Numbered from the stretch's first letter, positions 1 through 6,870 are shown. The stretch is DNA of 10,000 nt from Conus ventricosus (GCA_018398815.1 CM031616.1:23403610-23413609); one strand, 5' to 3'. A program made the numbers and translations. The notes: a model not told the origin generated them from the sequence alone.

Positions 1-217
1 GTAAAACGCTCGGGGCAAAGTATTACAAGGTCGAACAATTTTTGCTGCACCGCCAACTCTGACTGATGCATGGATCCAGCTACCTGGTTCTGGGTACGTT
101 TTTCTTTGACCTTCTCAAACTGTACATCGAAGATCAAAAAGCAAAACAGAAACAAAGAAAAAAGAAGAAAAAACCTTTGAATAGCTTCAGATTAAGAGTT
201 TACAGTAGGACGGCTCT
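1..217. other. Unassigned non-coding DNA
   Basis: I see no credible gene here. Reading frames are short on both strands and there is an A-rich stretch around 130-175. No terminal repeats, tRNA boxes or strong splice-bounded exon were recognised. Confidence 0.5.
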
Positions 218-365
218 GTTCTTGTCTATTTTATGATTTTCAAACGAGGTATGGTCAACATTTCTACCAGGAGCGCTGTTCTTTAACTCACGATGTGAAA
301 CTCAAGAAAGGTATCTCACCAAACCGGAGCAGGTCATGAATTGATAGCACTCCGACAGGAAAAAC
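218..365 (+). repeat. Diverged dispersed repeat, copy 1
   Basis: This stretch aligns without large gaps to 8434-8580. Both start at a GTTCT(T/C)G block, and a GATGTGAAA block follows 74 bases later here and 72 bases later in the other copy. Core identity is roughly 70 percent over about 33 bases by eye. A third related segment lies at 2751-2840. All three have the same orientation. The family is not recognised; an old SINE, MITE or other interspersed repeat would fit. Confidence 0.45.
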
Positions 366-702
366 GCTGAAAACGCCATTCTACACGGTTGGGCCTCTTT
401 CACGCCACAGCGTTTCCACACAAAATGCGTATTCCGAAGAAGCGAACACAATTTTAGAGCAATGAATCGTGTTTCAAGCCTGTCACCGGATAAAACATTC
501 ATGGTCACATGAAACCGCTTCTAAGTGACACCCATCGCGCCGTACCACCGTCTGTTTGACTGGTGGTGCACCTGTTTCTTTCTTTGTTGTTGTTGTTGTT
601 GTTGTTGCCTGTTTCTTTCCGTCTTCAATATCGCGCCACTTAAGTTAAGTGGCAGTGGAACGAATTGATCCAAGTAAGGAGTTTAAAGCGATCATATCAA
701 GT
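366..702. other. Non-coding DNA with a short TTG repeat
   Basis: There is no supportable gene. The stretch holds a perfect (TTG)8 tract at about 584-607 and a short CTTAAGTTAAG palindromic motif near 639-650. A 68-codon minus-strand frame at 302-508 has no recognisable domain and overlaps the dispersed repeat, so I do not call it. Confidence 0.5.
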
Positions 703-727
703 TCTCGTCTGCTGTTGAATCTATATA

Positions 728-753
728 CACAAAGAAAAAGGTTAAGCACCCCC
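728..753 (+). repeat. Left terminal inverted repeat of the Tc1 element
   Basis: It begins CACAAAG and reads into GTTAAGCACC followed by a C run. It matches the complement of 2329-2354 with a single mismatch, so this is the transposase-binding end of the element. Confidence 0.92.
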
Positions 754-767
754 CCCCCCCCCCCCCC
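749..767 (+). repeat. Poly-C tract (C19) in the left inverted repeat
   Basis: Nineteen consecutive C residues stand where the opposite end of the transposon has five G on the plus strand (2329-2333). The excess of about 14 bases is most simply a slippage expansion after insertion. The exact length could also reflect sequencing or assembly uncertainty. Confidence 0.9.
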
Positions 768-1064
768 ATGTTTTTTTAGTTTGGAGAAACTGAAATTCTT
801 TTTTGTACTAAACTGTTTAATGTGGAACATTTTTTTCTTTTGTTTTTATTAAATAAAGATACTGGCAACATGAAAACACAACAAATGATATACAAAATCA
901 TAAACAGAATGTGGTATTGCTAAAGAAAGATCAATGACATTTTCCCATGAAAAAATACCCATGAAAAGTATGATCATTACAAAATCATAGTGCTTAATCA
1001 AAATGGCAATTTCATTTGAAAACATTGCCATGAATCTCCATAAACCAAAGAAAAATGAAAATGT

Positions 1065-2088
1065 TCAGTAGCGCGTGAATCCGCCCTGAGCCTGGATGAC
1101 CGCCTCAACCCTGCGTCGCATCCCTCCAGTCAGTCGCCGGATCTGTTGCATCGTCAGTTGCTGCCACTCCTGATGCAGTGCAGCTTCCAGTTGATGCAGA
1201 TGTTGTGGAGGAGGTCCAAGGTCTGCAAACGACGGCAAATCATGTCCCAGATGTGCTCCAGTGGATAGGGTCTGGGCTCATGTTAGGCCATGGCAGGGTC
1301 TGCACTGCTTCTTGCTGGAGAAAGCCTGTTACTGCTTGAGCACGATGAGGCCTGGCGTTGTCATCCATGTACACTGGTCTGGTGGCAAGTGGGTGGTTGT
1401 CAAAATGGGGCACAACGACCGGCTCAAGGACATCTCGGATGTACCGTCCGCCTGTGAGGGTTCCTCGAATGGTAATCAAATCCAGCTTGCAGTCGTGTGA
1501 GAGGCACCCCCAGACCATTATGGAACCGCCACCGTGAGGAACAGTTGCCTGTATGTTCCTGGGCGCATAGGCTGTATTTGGGCGTCTCCAAACCCTTGAT
1601 CTTCCATCAGTGACGTGCAGCAGGAATCGGCTTTCGTCCGACCAGTGTATCTTTCTCCAGTTCCTCAGGTTCCACCCCCGCCGAGCGAGACACCAGTCCA
1701 AACGCCGTCTTTTGTGGTGGTCAGTCAACAGAGGGCGCTTGATAACCCTCCTCGCCTTATATCCGTGGGCTTTTAAGCGGTTCTGCACTGTTCTTGTGGA
1801 AAGTTGTCTGTTAGGCATCCACTGTCGTTTCAAGCTGGTGCTTGTGGCGAATGGCTCATGGCGTATCATGCGAAGTAGAGCCCTGTCTTCGCGCTGTGAC
1901 GTTGCATGTGGTCGGCCAGATCGTGGGCGGTCCTGCACATGGTTGGTTTGCTGGTGTTTCCTCACCAGCCGGCTGATGACAGTGTAGTGGAATCCCAATT
2001 GACGCCCGATTGCTTTGAAGGACATTCCAGTGGAATGCATGCCAATAATTTGCCATCGTTTGGCCTCTGCTATCCTCCTTCGCACCAT
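1065..2088 (-). pseudogene. Tc1-family transposase, frameshifted
   Basis: The protein is a cut-and-paste DNA transposase that would act in the nucleus on the element's own terminal repeats. The open part (2088-1240, 282 residues) starts at an ATG. It has an N-terminal helix-turn-helix DNA-binding region at about residues 5-48, a basic RSGRP linker at 56-60, a second helical region at about 64-118, and a DDE domain. The first catalytic Asp is in HWSDESRF (D151), the GGGS.MVWGC motif is at 186-195, and the second Asp is in DDNARPH (D243). After MSPD (residue 273, near 1270) the frame slips. The expected EHIWD motif with the catalytic Glu is encoded in another frame at 1244-1258. A second slip occurs at about 1206-1240, after which the normal tail runs to a TGA at 1065-1067. 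The reconstructed span of about 341 codons and 34-residue spacing between the last two acids match DD34E Tc1 transposases. Confidence 0.92.
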
Positions 2089-2328
2089 ATTTCTTTTTGC
2101 AAAGAATATCTTTTCTTAAAACCAACTGTGATTGCTAATCTGGATGACTCACCAAACCTCAATTTTAAAAATTTCAAAAACCGTAATGCACGTGCATGCC
2201 ACACCATGACTATGCTTCACATACACGCCTGACTGGTTTTATCCTTTCAATGGCACACCATTCTTGACAAAATTGAAAATTTTAGGGTCATACATTGTTG
2301 TTGTCAATTCTGACAGTTGAAAATATAA

Positions 2329-2354
2329 GGGGGTGCTTAACTTTTTTCTTTGTG
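2329..2354 (-). repeat. Right terminal inverted repeat of the Tc1 element
   Basis: On the plus strand this reads GGGGGTGCTTAAC and ends CTTTGTG followed by TA. Its complement matches the left end at 728-753 with one substitution. It retains the shorter G5 tract, which I take as the ancestral state. Confidence 0.92.
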
Positions 2355-2378
2355 TATATTTGGGAGCGTATCGTTGTG

Positions 2379-2480
2379 TCGCCGTCCCGCTGTGCCGCCG
2401 ACCCGCTATGCCGCCGTCCCGCTGTGCCGCCGACCCGCTATGCCGCCGTCCCGCTGTGCCGCCGACCCGCTATGCCGCCG
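2379..2480 (+). repeat. 16-bp GC-rich minisatellite array, forward
   Basis: Six full units alternate strictly between two variants, CCGCCGTCCCGCTGTG and CCGCCGACCCGCTATG, followed by a partial CCGCCG. The effective higher-order unit is 32 bp, so the last expansion probably copied pairs of units. Confidence 0.93.
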
Positions 2481-2534
2481 ATGAAACGAATAATGCACTC
2501 CCTGCTCCAGGACGCCATGATTTGCAATGCTTCC

Positions 2535-2600
2535 TAACCCTAAACCTAACCCTAACCCTTTTATTTCTAACCCTAACCCTAACCCTAACCCTTTTATTTC
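2535..2600 (+). repeat. Interstitial telomeric repeat, two 33-bp units
   Basis: Two tandem 33-bp units (2535-2567 and 2568-2600) each hold four TAACCC hexamers followed by TTTTATTTC. They differ at one base, where one hexamer in the first unit is TAAACC. The hexamer is the CCCTAA strand of the TTAGGG repeat used as telomere by molluscs and many other animals. Here it is internal, with CCCTAA on the plus strand. Confidence 0.93.
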
Positions 2601-2633
2601 TTTTTCTTGTGTGTGCATTTCATTTGGGATAAA

Positions 2634-2706
2634 GCGGCATAGCGGGTCGGCGGCACAGCGGGACGGCGGCATAGCGGGTCGGCGGCATAACGGGTCGGCG
2701 GCATAA
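2634..2706 (-). repeat. 16-bp GC-rich minisatellite array, inverted
   Basis: Four full units of the same minisatellite appear in reverse complement: CATAGCGGGTCGGCGG, CACAGCGGGACGGCGG, CATAGCGGGTCGGCGG, then a CATAACGG variant, and a decayed partial unit. They pair with the array at 2379-2480. Confidence 0.92.
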
Positions 2707-2750
2707 CACGGTACCTCCCGTATATTTCACGGCTTAGTAATGTACCCACT

Positions 2751-2840
2751 AGCAGCGCTGCTCGCTGGCTTGGAATGAGAAATCCAAGAAACGTGTTTTG
2801 CCAAATCAGAGCCAATCTTGAACTGAGAGCACGCGCGAAG
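2751..2840 (+). repeat. Diverged dispersed repeat, copy 2 (right part)
   Basis: GAAATCC.AGAAA..GT.TTT.GCCA is shared with 8511-8534, about 75 percent over 32 bases by eye. The weaker match to copy 1 includes the preceding AGCGCTG and the following GAG(C)...AGCAC blocks. The left part of this copy may be the GTTCTCGTCTGCTGTT block at 703-718, now separated by the Tc1 element and the foldback structure. That reading is inference. Confidence 0.4.
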
Positions 2841-3099
2841 TTTCTTAGGACAGAGGGGGAACGCAAGAAACGTCGTCCTGCACGCATAGTTCAGAACGAA
2901 ACGTTAGTTTCGCGACTGCTGACTACGATCTCTGAACGAAGTCAGTGCCTATGACCTATTCTTATTATCATCTCCAAGGACGTTGACCCCTTGATCACCG
3001 AGGAAGGTCCAGAGAGAAACTGGGAAGGGCTAAAGGAGAGGAGGGGGTGTTAGGGGGTGGGGAAGAGGATCGGTGAAGGGCAGAGTGTGGTGAAGGAGA
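2841..3099. other. Non-coding DNA with a G-rich stretch
   Basis: I see no gene. Bases 3026-3066 are purine-rich with clustered G runs (GGGGG, GGGGG, GGGG, plus outlying GGG), so a four-stranded G structure with long loops is conceivable on the plus strand. No protein domain is visible. Confidence 0.4.
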
Positions 3100-3172
3100 A
3101 TTGTAAGATGTCAAATCTGCGGCTGGGGCTTCCCTTAAGGTGAACACCCTAACCGTTAAGCTACCGCTGCAG
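3100..3172 (-). repeat. tRNA-derived SINE head, degenerate
   Basis: On the minus strand the sequence TAGCTTAACGG (3163-3153) is an exact match to the RNA polymerase III A-box consensus TRGYNNARNNG. About 35 bases downstream lies GATTTGACATC (3117-3107), which matches the B-box GGTTCGANNCC at six of nine fixed positions. That spacing is normal for tRNAs. No acceptor stem is evident, so this is not a working tRNA gene. It is best explained as the 5' head of an old SINE whose body would lie at lower coordinates, or as a chance match. Confidence 0.45.
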
Positions 3173-3360
3173 TACTAAAGGCGACAGCGACCGTGTTTTC
3201 GACTCTTGGTGAACTTCGAGTTCGGTCTAGCTGTTGTTCAGCCTCGTTAACACAGTGTGGCTGTTTGACTCACGAGGTAAGCTCTACCATTCAAACAAAG
3301 GCCCACTCGCAGGAAGGAACCACAGCACGAGGAAAATCGCAACCTGTGAATAGTTCGTCT

Positions 3361-3500
3361 GTTGGTTTGGTTTCTTTGGTTGGGTTGGTTGGCTGGTTGG
3401 TTGTTGACTTTTTTTTCTTTCTGGCTTTGTTTGACGAGAGAGAGGGGTTGCTCTTTTGCTTTTTGTTGTAGTTTTTGTTTGGTTGGCTGGTTGTTGTTTT
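3361..3500 (+). repeat. GGTT-rich degenerate repeat
   Basis: Degenerate GGTT, GGTTT and GGCTGGTTG units occur in two clusters (about 3361-3404 and 3479-3496). Both include GGTTGGCTGGTTG. This is low-complexity sequence rather than coding sequence. Confidence 0.6.
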
Positions 3501-3536
3501 TCCCGCGACTGTTTAGAAGTTAGAATTCAAAAGCAG

Positions 3537-3538
<2 letters not shown>

Positions 3539-3570
<32 letters not shown>
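3539..3570 (+). repeat. (CT)16 microsatellite
   Basis: This is a perfect CT dinucleotide run. Confidence 0.97.
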
Positions 3571-3573
<3 letters not shown>

Positions 3574-3647
3574 GCCGGGTTTTTTTGCTAGATGGGTGTA
3601 GGAACTTGTGCGCACGTGTTTTTGTGTGTTCAGTGAGCACGCTTACG

Positions 3648-3791
<144 letters not shown>

Positions 3792-3808
3792 GCGTGTGAG
3801 TTTTTGTG

Positions 3809-3831
3809 TGCGTGCGTGCGTGCGTACGTGC

Positions 3832-3892
<61 letters not shown>
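3809..3892 (+). repeat. (GTGC)n followed by (GT)n microsatellite
   Basis: GTGC tetranucleotide units with one TACG variant (about 3809-3836) grade into a perfect GT run to 3892. Alternating purine-pyrimidine sequence of this length favours Z-DNA. It lies 20 bases from the CT tract, so the two form one compound locus. Confidence 0.96.
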
Positions 3893-3894
<2 letters not shown>

Positions 3895-4212
3895 GGGCAG
3901 TGGCAGTGGCGTATTCAACGCATTAATATGATCGCGTGCTCTTTTGCTGCGTTTTGTTGCTAATAACATACACACTCACATGGAACAACTGAACATGATA
4001 TGAAGTCTTCAAATATTCAGGTCTATTTATTTTCTGGGTGTCTTTTTATACTTAGGTCTTCATTTAAGTTATAAAAACTGGGGGTGAAATAACCAAACTA
4101 TAGACTATGTTGTGTCTAATTTCTGTCAAATGCCTTCTCGTTCACTGTGAAAAAGTTTGGTTTGATCATCATAGCTTTGCTGGATTAGCCAACGGAATAT
4201 ATAAAATTCATC

Positions 4213-4214
<2 letters not shown>
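3893..4214. other. Non-coding AT-rich DNA
   Basis: No gene or repeat is recognised. On the minus strand an AATAAA (complement of 4026-4031) is the first canonical polyadenylation hexamer downstream of the peptide-precursor candidate, but it is more than 800 bases from its stop codon, so the link is weak. Confidence 0.4.

Positions 4215-4244
<30 letters not shown>
4215..4244 (+). repeat. (GT)n microsatellite
   Basis: A perfect GT run of about 15 units is followed by imperfect TGTG/TACG sequence to about 4300. Confidence 0.95.
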
Positions 4245-4246
<2 letters not shown>

Positions 4247-4410
4247 ATATGTGTGTATGTGGTTGCATGTGTGTACGTGTACGTGTTTACGTATGTTTGG
4301 GTATGACTGCTGTCCTTCAGGTAGTGGTGCGTGCATATGGCAGACATATAAAACAAGCTAACTTTAAGAACAAATCATCCAGTTCTAGGACATTTGTGTG
4401 TGCTGTTATT

Positions 4411-4439
4411 GTTGTCGTCGTCGTTGTTGTTGTTGTTGT
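4411..4439 (+). repeat. (GTC)/(GTT) trinucleotide repeat
   Basis: Mixed GTC and GTT triplets; simple repeat. Confidence 0.9.
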
Positions 4440-4862
4440 GTTCACAATCCTATAAGAAAACTTATAAACACAATTTACTCGATACGTCGCCAAAATCACT
4501 TCTAATTGACACTCATCATTTGGGTTTTTGTTTGGCTTCTTAAAGCAGATTGCTGGTAAAAAAAAGAAAGAAGAATTTACGTTGTTACAAAAAAAAAAAC
4601 GAATTTCCTTTGTTACAATGCTTCGAATTAAACTTGTTGATAAAGTTTGCCACAATATTAAATGGGCTAACGTCAGGATTTAACGACGGCCGATTCTTTT
4701 CTATTAAAAAAAAAGGTCATTTTTTTTCTTATGTTTAAGTCTAGTAAAGGCACCATTCTTCCGTAAATCTCACTACACCTATTATTTCGTTTCGGCCCCT
4801 AATTTTTTTTTTTTTTAAATACCGTTTAGCGCAGTCACGTGACCTGTCCTCGTGAGCTGTTC
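4440..4862. other. AT-rich flank downstream of the peptide-precursor candidate
   Basis: This is AT-rich DNA with several A or T homopolymers (4590-4599, 4706-4714, 4804-4816). If the minus-strand gene at 4863-5474 is real, this would be its 3' untranslated region and flank. There is no AATAAA on the minus strand here. Confidence 0.4.
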
Positions 4863-5474
4863 CTAGCGCCCAATAGCGCCGCCAAACAGATACAGAGAAG
4901 GCGAACTTTTCCGTTGGGCTGGCGGCAACGCCGATCCGGAACGCGTTTGTGGAACATTCAAGAAACGGGTTTCCTGCAGACAGCCCTGGCTCATGGGGAA
5001 GCCTAGCAGGTGACAAAGGCCGTATCTCCCTCGTTTTACACGGCCCTGAAAGTCCAGGACGTAAGACGACGGCGTGTCGGACTTGGCGAGGTGCTGAACT
5101 CTCTTCACGAAACTTCTGCCCACGTCGGCCTCCTCGTTTTCGCTGGACACGAGCGGGAAGACGAGGGAGAGATCGGAAGACGGTTCGGCGAGCTGTGCGG
5201 ACAAAGGAGATGGGAAGCGTCCCGGCGTCGCCACACCAGGCGGGAAGCGAAGCAGCGGAGAGGCGAGCATGTCCGCAGGAGGAAGAGGAGCAGCGGGAAG
5301 AGAAGCGTCCCCGGTGGATGCGGAATCCTGCAAAACGTCCATGACGTCGCGGATGTCGTGCAGGATGTCATGCATCTCGGAGCTGGTGAGAGGTCGGGTG
5401 GCTTTCGGGGTGGCCGGGTAGGGCAGGAGCGTCAGCAGTGTAGCGGCCAGCAGCATGGAGAGGGAAGCCACCAT
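4863..5474 (-). CDS. Candidate secreted neuropeptide or peptide-hormone precursor, 203 residues
   Basis: I do not recognise the family. The ATG at 5474 is chosen because a CAG acceptor (TGTGCGTTTCAG on the minus strand) directly precedes it. The frame upstream is only translated simple repeat. Residues 3-21 are hydrophobic, with a likely signal cleavage near Ala21-Ala25. A helical DILHDIRDVMDVLQD segment follows (36-50), then a Pro/Ala/Leu-rich spacer. Lys-Arg pairs at 124-125 and 147-148 and an Arg-Lys at 188-189 could be convertase sites. Between the last two lies a segment with two cysteines (C154 and C165) spaced to form a disulfide ring. The protein ends ...GGAIGR-stop, so a final peptide SSPSLYLFGGAI could be amidated on Ile. 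The block is GC-rich and free of repeats, unlike its flanks, but overlapping plus-strand frames are also open. It could be a random open frame. Confidence 0.45.
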   Translation of the reverse strand: MVASLSMLLAATLLTLLPYPATPKATRPLTSSEMHDILHDIRDVMDVLQDSASTGDASLPAAPLPPADMLASPLLRFPPGVATPGRFPSPLSAQLAEPSSDLSLVFPLVSSENEEADVGRSFVKRVQHLAKSDTPSSYVLDFQGRVKRGRYGLCHLLGFPMSQGCLQETRFLNVPQTRSGSALPPAQRKSSPSLYLFGGAIGR

Positions 5475-5487
5475 CTGAAACGCACAG
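5475..5487 (-). other. Putative splice acceptor before the precursor ATG
   Basis: Read on the minus strand, this is TCTGTGCGTTTCAG immediately followed by ATG. It has a short pyrimidine-rich stretch and a CAG. It would end an intron in the 5' untranslated region, whose first exon has not been located. The pyrimidine tract is only moderate. Confidence 0.4.
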
Positions 5488-5552
5488 AGCCGGTGCCGCT
5501 GTGAGGAACAGTTGTGGCTGCGGTGCTTGGTCAGAACAGCGTCAGCCAAACG

Positions 5553-5601
<49 letters not shown>

Positions 5602-5602
5602 A
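5553..5602 (+). repeat. (CAA)n microsatellite
   Basis: A near-perfect CAA/ACA run of about 16 units. It lies in the putative intron upstream of the minus-strand peptide candidate and explains the poly-Gln, poly-Asn, poly-Thr and poly-Cys frames here. Confidence 0.97.
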
Positions 5603-5631
5603 CGACAACCGCTTCACCCCCCACACCATCT

Positions 5632-5653
5632 CCACCACCACCACCACCACCAC
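5632..5653 (+). repeat. (CCA)n microsatellite
   Basis: A perfect CCA/CAC triplet run of about seven units. Confidence 0.95.
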
Positions 5654-5700
5654 AGTCTTCAGTCACGCAAAGAAGAACAGCGACAGTAAGAAGAATGAAA

Positions 5701-5757
5701 GCACCACCATCATCACCACCACCACCAACAACAACAACAACAAACACAACAACAACT
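5701..5757 (+). repeat. Mixed CAC/CAT/CAA trinucleotide repeat
   Basis: CACCAT, CACCAC and then CAACAA triplets, followed by a decayed AATGATGATGG stretch to about 5795. Confidence 0.9.
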
Positions 5758-5795
5758 ACATAACAATGATAATAGCAATAATGATGATGGTGATT

Positions 5796-6220
5796 GTAGT
5801 AATAGCAATGCAAAGTCTGTGTTCGCTTGAACATTGAATATGGTGTATGTTTCTCAAAATGATAGAAAACAAGTTGCATACAACTGATTTTAAAACCCTT
5901 TGACGATCTCTGAGGTTTGGACTTTGACGGTATGACCACGCTTCACAGCGTTCGAAAAGTGTACAATCTTCCCAGTGAGCCTCAACGAAAGTCAGTTAGG
6001 TGGATATCAACTCGGTGAACATTTTGAAGCTTCTCGTTTTGAACAGGACAATAACAAGTCTTTCGATCGGGCGCAAAACCACTGTTTGGTGTGGCGCATG
6101 GGCTTTGGCAAGTAAAGGAACCCATGGCAAAAGGCGAGTTCCCCCGAGCAAGAACGTGTGGGAAGCCCTCAGTTGGAAAGATGCACAATGCACAGTAGGT
6201 AGAAAGCAACGGGTGGCTAC
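5796..6220. other. Unique non-coding DNA upstream of the peptide candidate
   Basis: This is unique, moderately GC-balanced sequence. Frames of 65-79 codons are open on both strands over 5982-6239 but show no signal peptide, domain or splice context, so I call none. If the minus-strand gene has an untranslated first exon it could lie here or beyond. Confidence 0.4.
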
Positions 6221-6270
6221 GTACTATGACGTACTGTGACGTACTATGACGTACTATGACGTACTATGAC
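6221..6270. promoter_or_regulatory. Five 10-bp tandem repeats with CRE-like sites
   Basis: Five units of exactly 10 bp read GTACTATGAC, with one A-to-G change in unit 2 (GTACTGTGAC). Each junction creates TGACGTAC, a CRE-like core for CREB/ATF factors. Four sites carry TGACGTA and the last is TGACGAT. A 10-bp period places every site on the same face of the helix. The array is about 750 bases upstream of the peptide candidate on that gene's strand. A regulatory role is inferred; it may be only a short satellite. Confidence 0.5.
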
Positions 6271-6400
6271 GATCCTGCGTCCCCGTGAAGGACCGTTCAA
6301 ATGTCACACCGATGAATCCGTTGTGACGATGTAGTTATACAAGTTAGTTTCAAAGTGAGGTGACCGTAGGTGGAAATTACCATACCACCGAACGAAAGAA

Positions 6401-6520
6401 ACAAACTAATTGCACTACAAACACGACGCGTTTCGACCTCTTTGATCTTCTTCACGCAAGACAAACAATATGCAAGACGATGAAAACGAAAAAACGAACA
6501 ATCACACTTGTCTCCTCAAA
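6401..6520 (-). repeat. Left arm of a diverged inverted repeat
   Basis: This arm matches the reverse complement of 6736-6850 along its length, including CAAACACGACG, TTTCGACCTCTTTG.TCTTCTTCA, GCAAGACAAACAA, ATGAAAACGAA and TCTCCTCAAA. There are scattered substitutions and small gaps. Either this is a foldback element with a 215-base centre, or two copies of one repeat inserted in opposite directions. Confidence 0.8.
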
Positions 6521-6604
6521 TTACACGCAAAATGGATGTGGAATATATTAAAACAAAAAGCAGTATTTCATATAGGCAACATGATATCTAGCGCTTTGTT
6601 GTTC

Positions 6605-6655
6605 TTTTTTTTTTTTTTTTTTTTTTTGTTGTTGTTGTTGTTGTTGTTGTTGTTG
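6605..6655 (+). repeat. Poly-T (T23) plus (GTT)n
   Basis: Twenty-three T followed by about nine GTT units, lying between the two arms of the inverted repeat. Confidence 0.95.
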
Positions 6656-6735
6656 ATTTTTTTAAAATCCTGTTTGTAAAATGATTCCATTCTAATTCTC
6701 AAAGGAAGGCCGCTCACACCTATTTCATGCCCCAG

Positions 6736-6850
6736 TTTGAGGAGATAAGTGATTGCTCGTTCTTCGTTTTCATTGTCTTGAATGTTGTTTGTCTTGCCTG
6801 AAGAAGACCAAAGAGGTCGAAACACGTCGTGTTTGTCGTGTGATTGTTTG
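6736..6850 (+). repeat. Right arm of the inverted repeat, with a hammerhead-like core
   Basis: This is the complementary partner of 6401-6520. On the plus strand it holds CTGAAGA (6798-6804), a GACC...GGTC stem, and GAAA (6819-6822), then CAC-GTC-GTG as a possible third helix. The order fits the hammerhead pattern CUGANGA-stem-GAAA. An unpaired A before the stem and the absence of a clear first helix argue against activity. Confidence 0.55.
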
Positions 6851-6870
6851 TTTGGTTTGTTTGTTTGTTT

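Larger units (their letters stand above)
728..2354 (-). mobile_element. Tc1-type DNA transposon, full length but inactivated
   Basis: The element is bounded by terminal inverted repeats of about 26 bp. The left end (728-753) and the complement of the right end (2329-2354) share CACAAAGAAAAA, one G/A mismatch, then GTTAAGCACCCCC. A TA dinucleotide lies on each side (726-727 and 2355-2356), the target duplication expected of Tc1/mariner elements. The ends could extend a few bases, because TATA flanks both sides. The total of about 1.63 kb is normal for Tc1 elements with a single transposase gene. The transposase lies on the minus strand. The left repeat's C5 has grown to C19, and the transposase carries frameshifts, so this copy is probably dead, although its ends are nearly intact and might still be recognised by a transposase supplied from elsewhere. 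Confidence 0.93.
2357..2728. repeat. Foldback structure: inverted minisatellites around a telomeric block
   Basis: A 16-bp GC-rich repeat runs one way at 2379-2480 and the opposite way at 2634-2706. The outer flanks also match in inverted orientation: TATTTGGGAG near 2357 against the complement of CTCCCGTATA near 2715. The whole region can therefore fold on itself with the telomere-like block in the loop. The structure is seen directly; its origin is unknown. It could be a foldback or MITE-like transposon, or a rearranged subtelomeric fragment. The Tc1 element ends at its left edge. Confidence 0.75.

Noticed and set aside
1261..1987. Plus-strand frames of 79 and 125 codons
   Set aside because: They are antisense shadows of the Tc1 transposase.
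2594..2887. Minus-strand 97-codon frame through the inverted minisatellite
   Set aside because: Half of it is translated minisatellite and the rest has no recognisable domain.
4949..5504. Plus-strand frames of 131 and 164 codons over the GC-rich block
   Set aside because: They are Arg/Gly-rich, with no domain or signal peptide, and are explained as shadows of the minus-strand frame. They do show that open frames are easy to obtain in this GC-rich block, which lowers confidence in that gene.
5475..5939. A 155-residue N-terminal extension of the peptide-precursor frame, with poly-Cys, poly-Gly and poly-Val
   Set aside because: It is translated CAA, CCA and related simple repeats. The signal peptide and splice-acceptor-like CAG at 5475 indicate a start at 5474.
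5982..6239. Overlapping 65-79 codon frames on both strands
   Set aside because: There is no start context, domain or composition difference to favour either strand.
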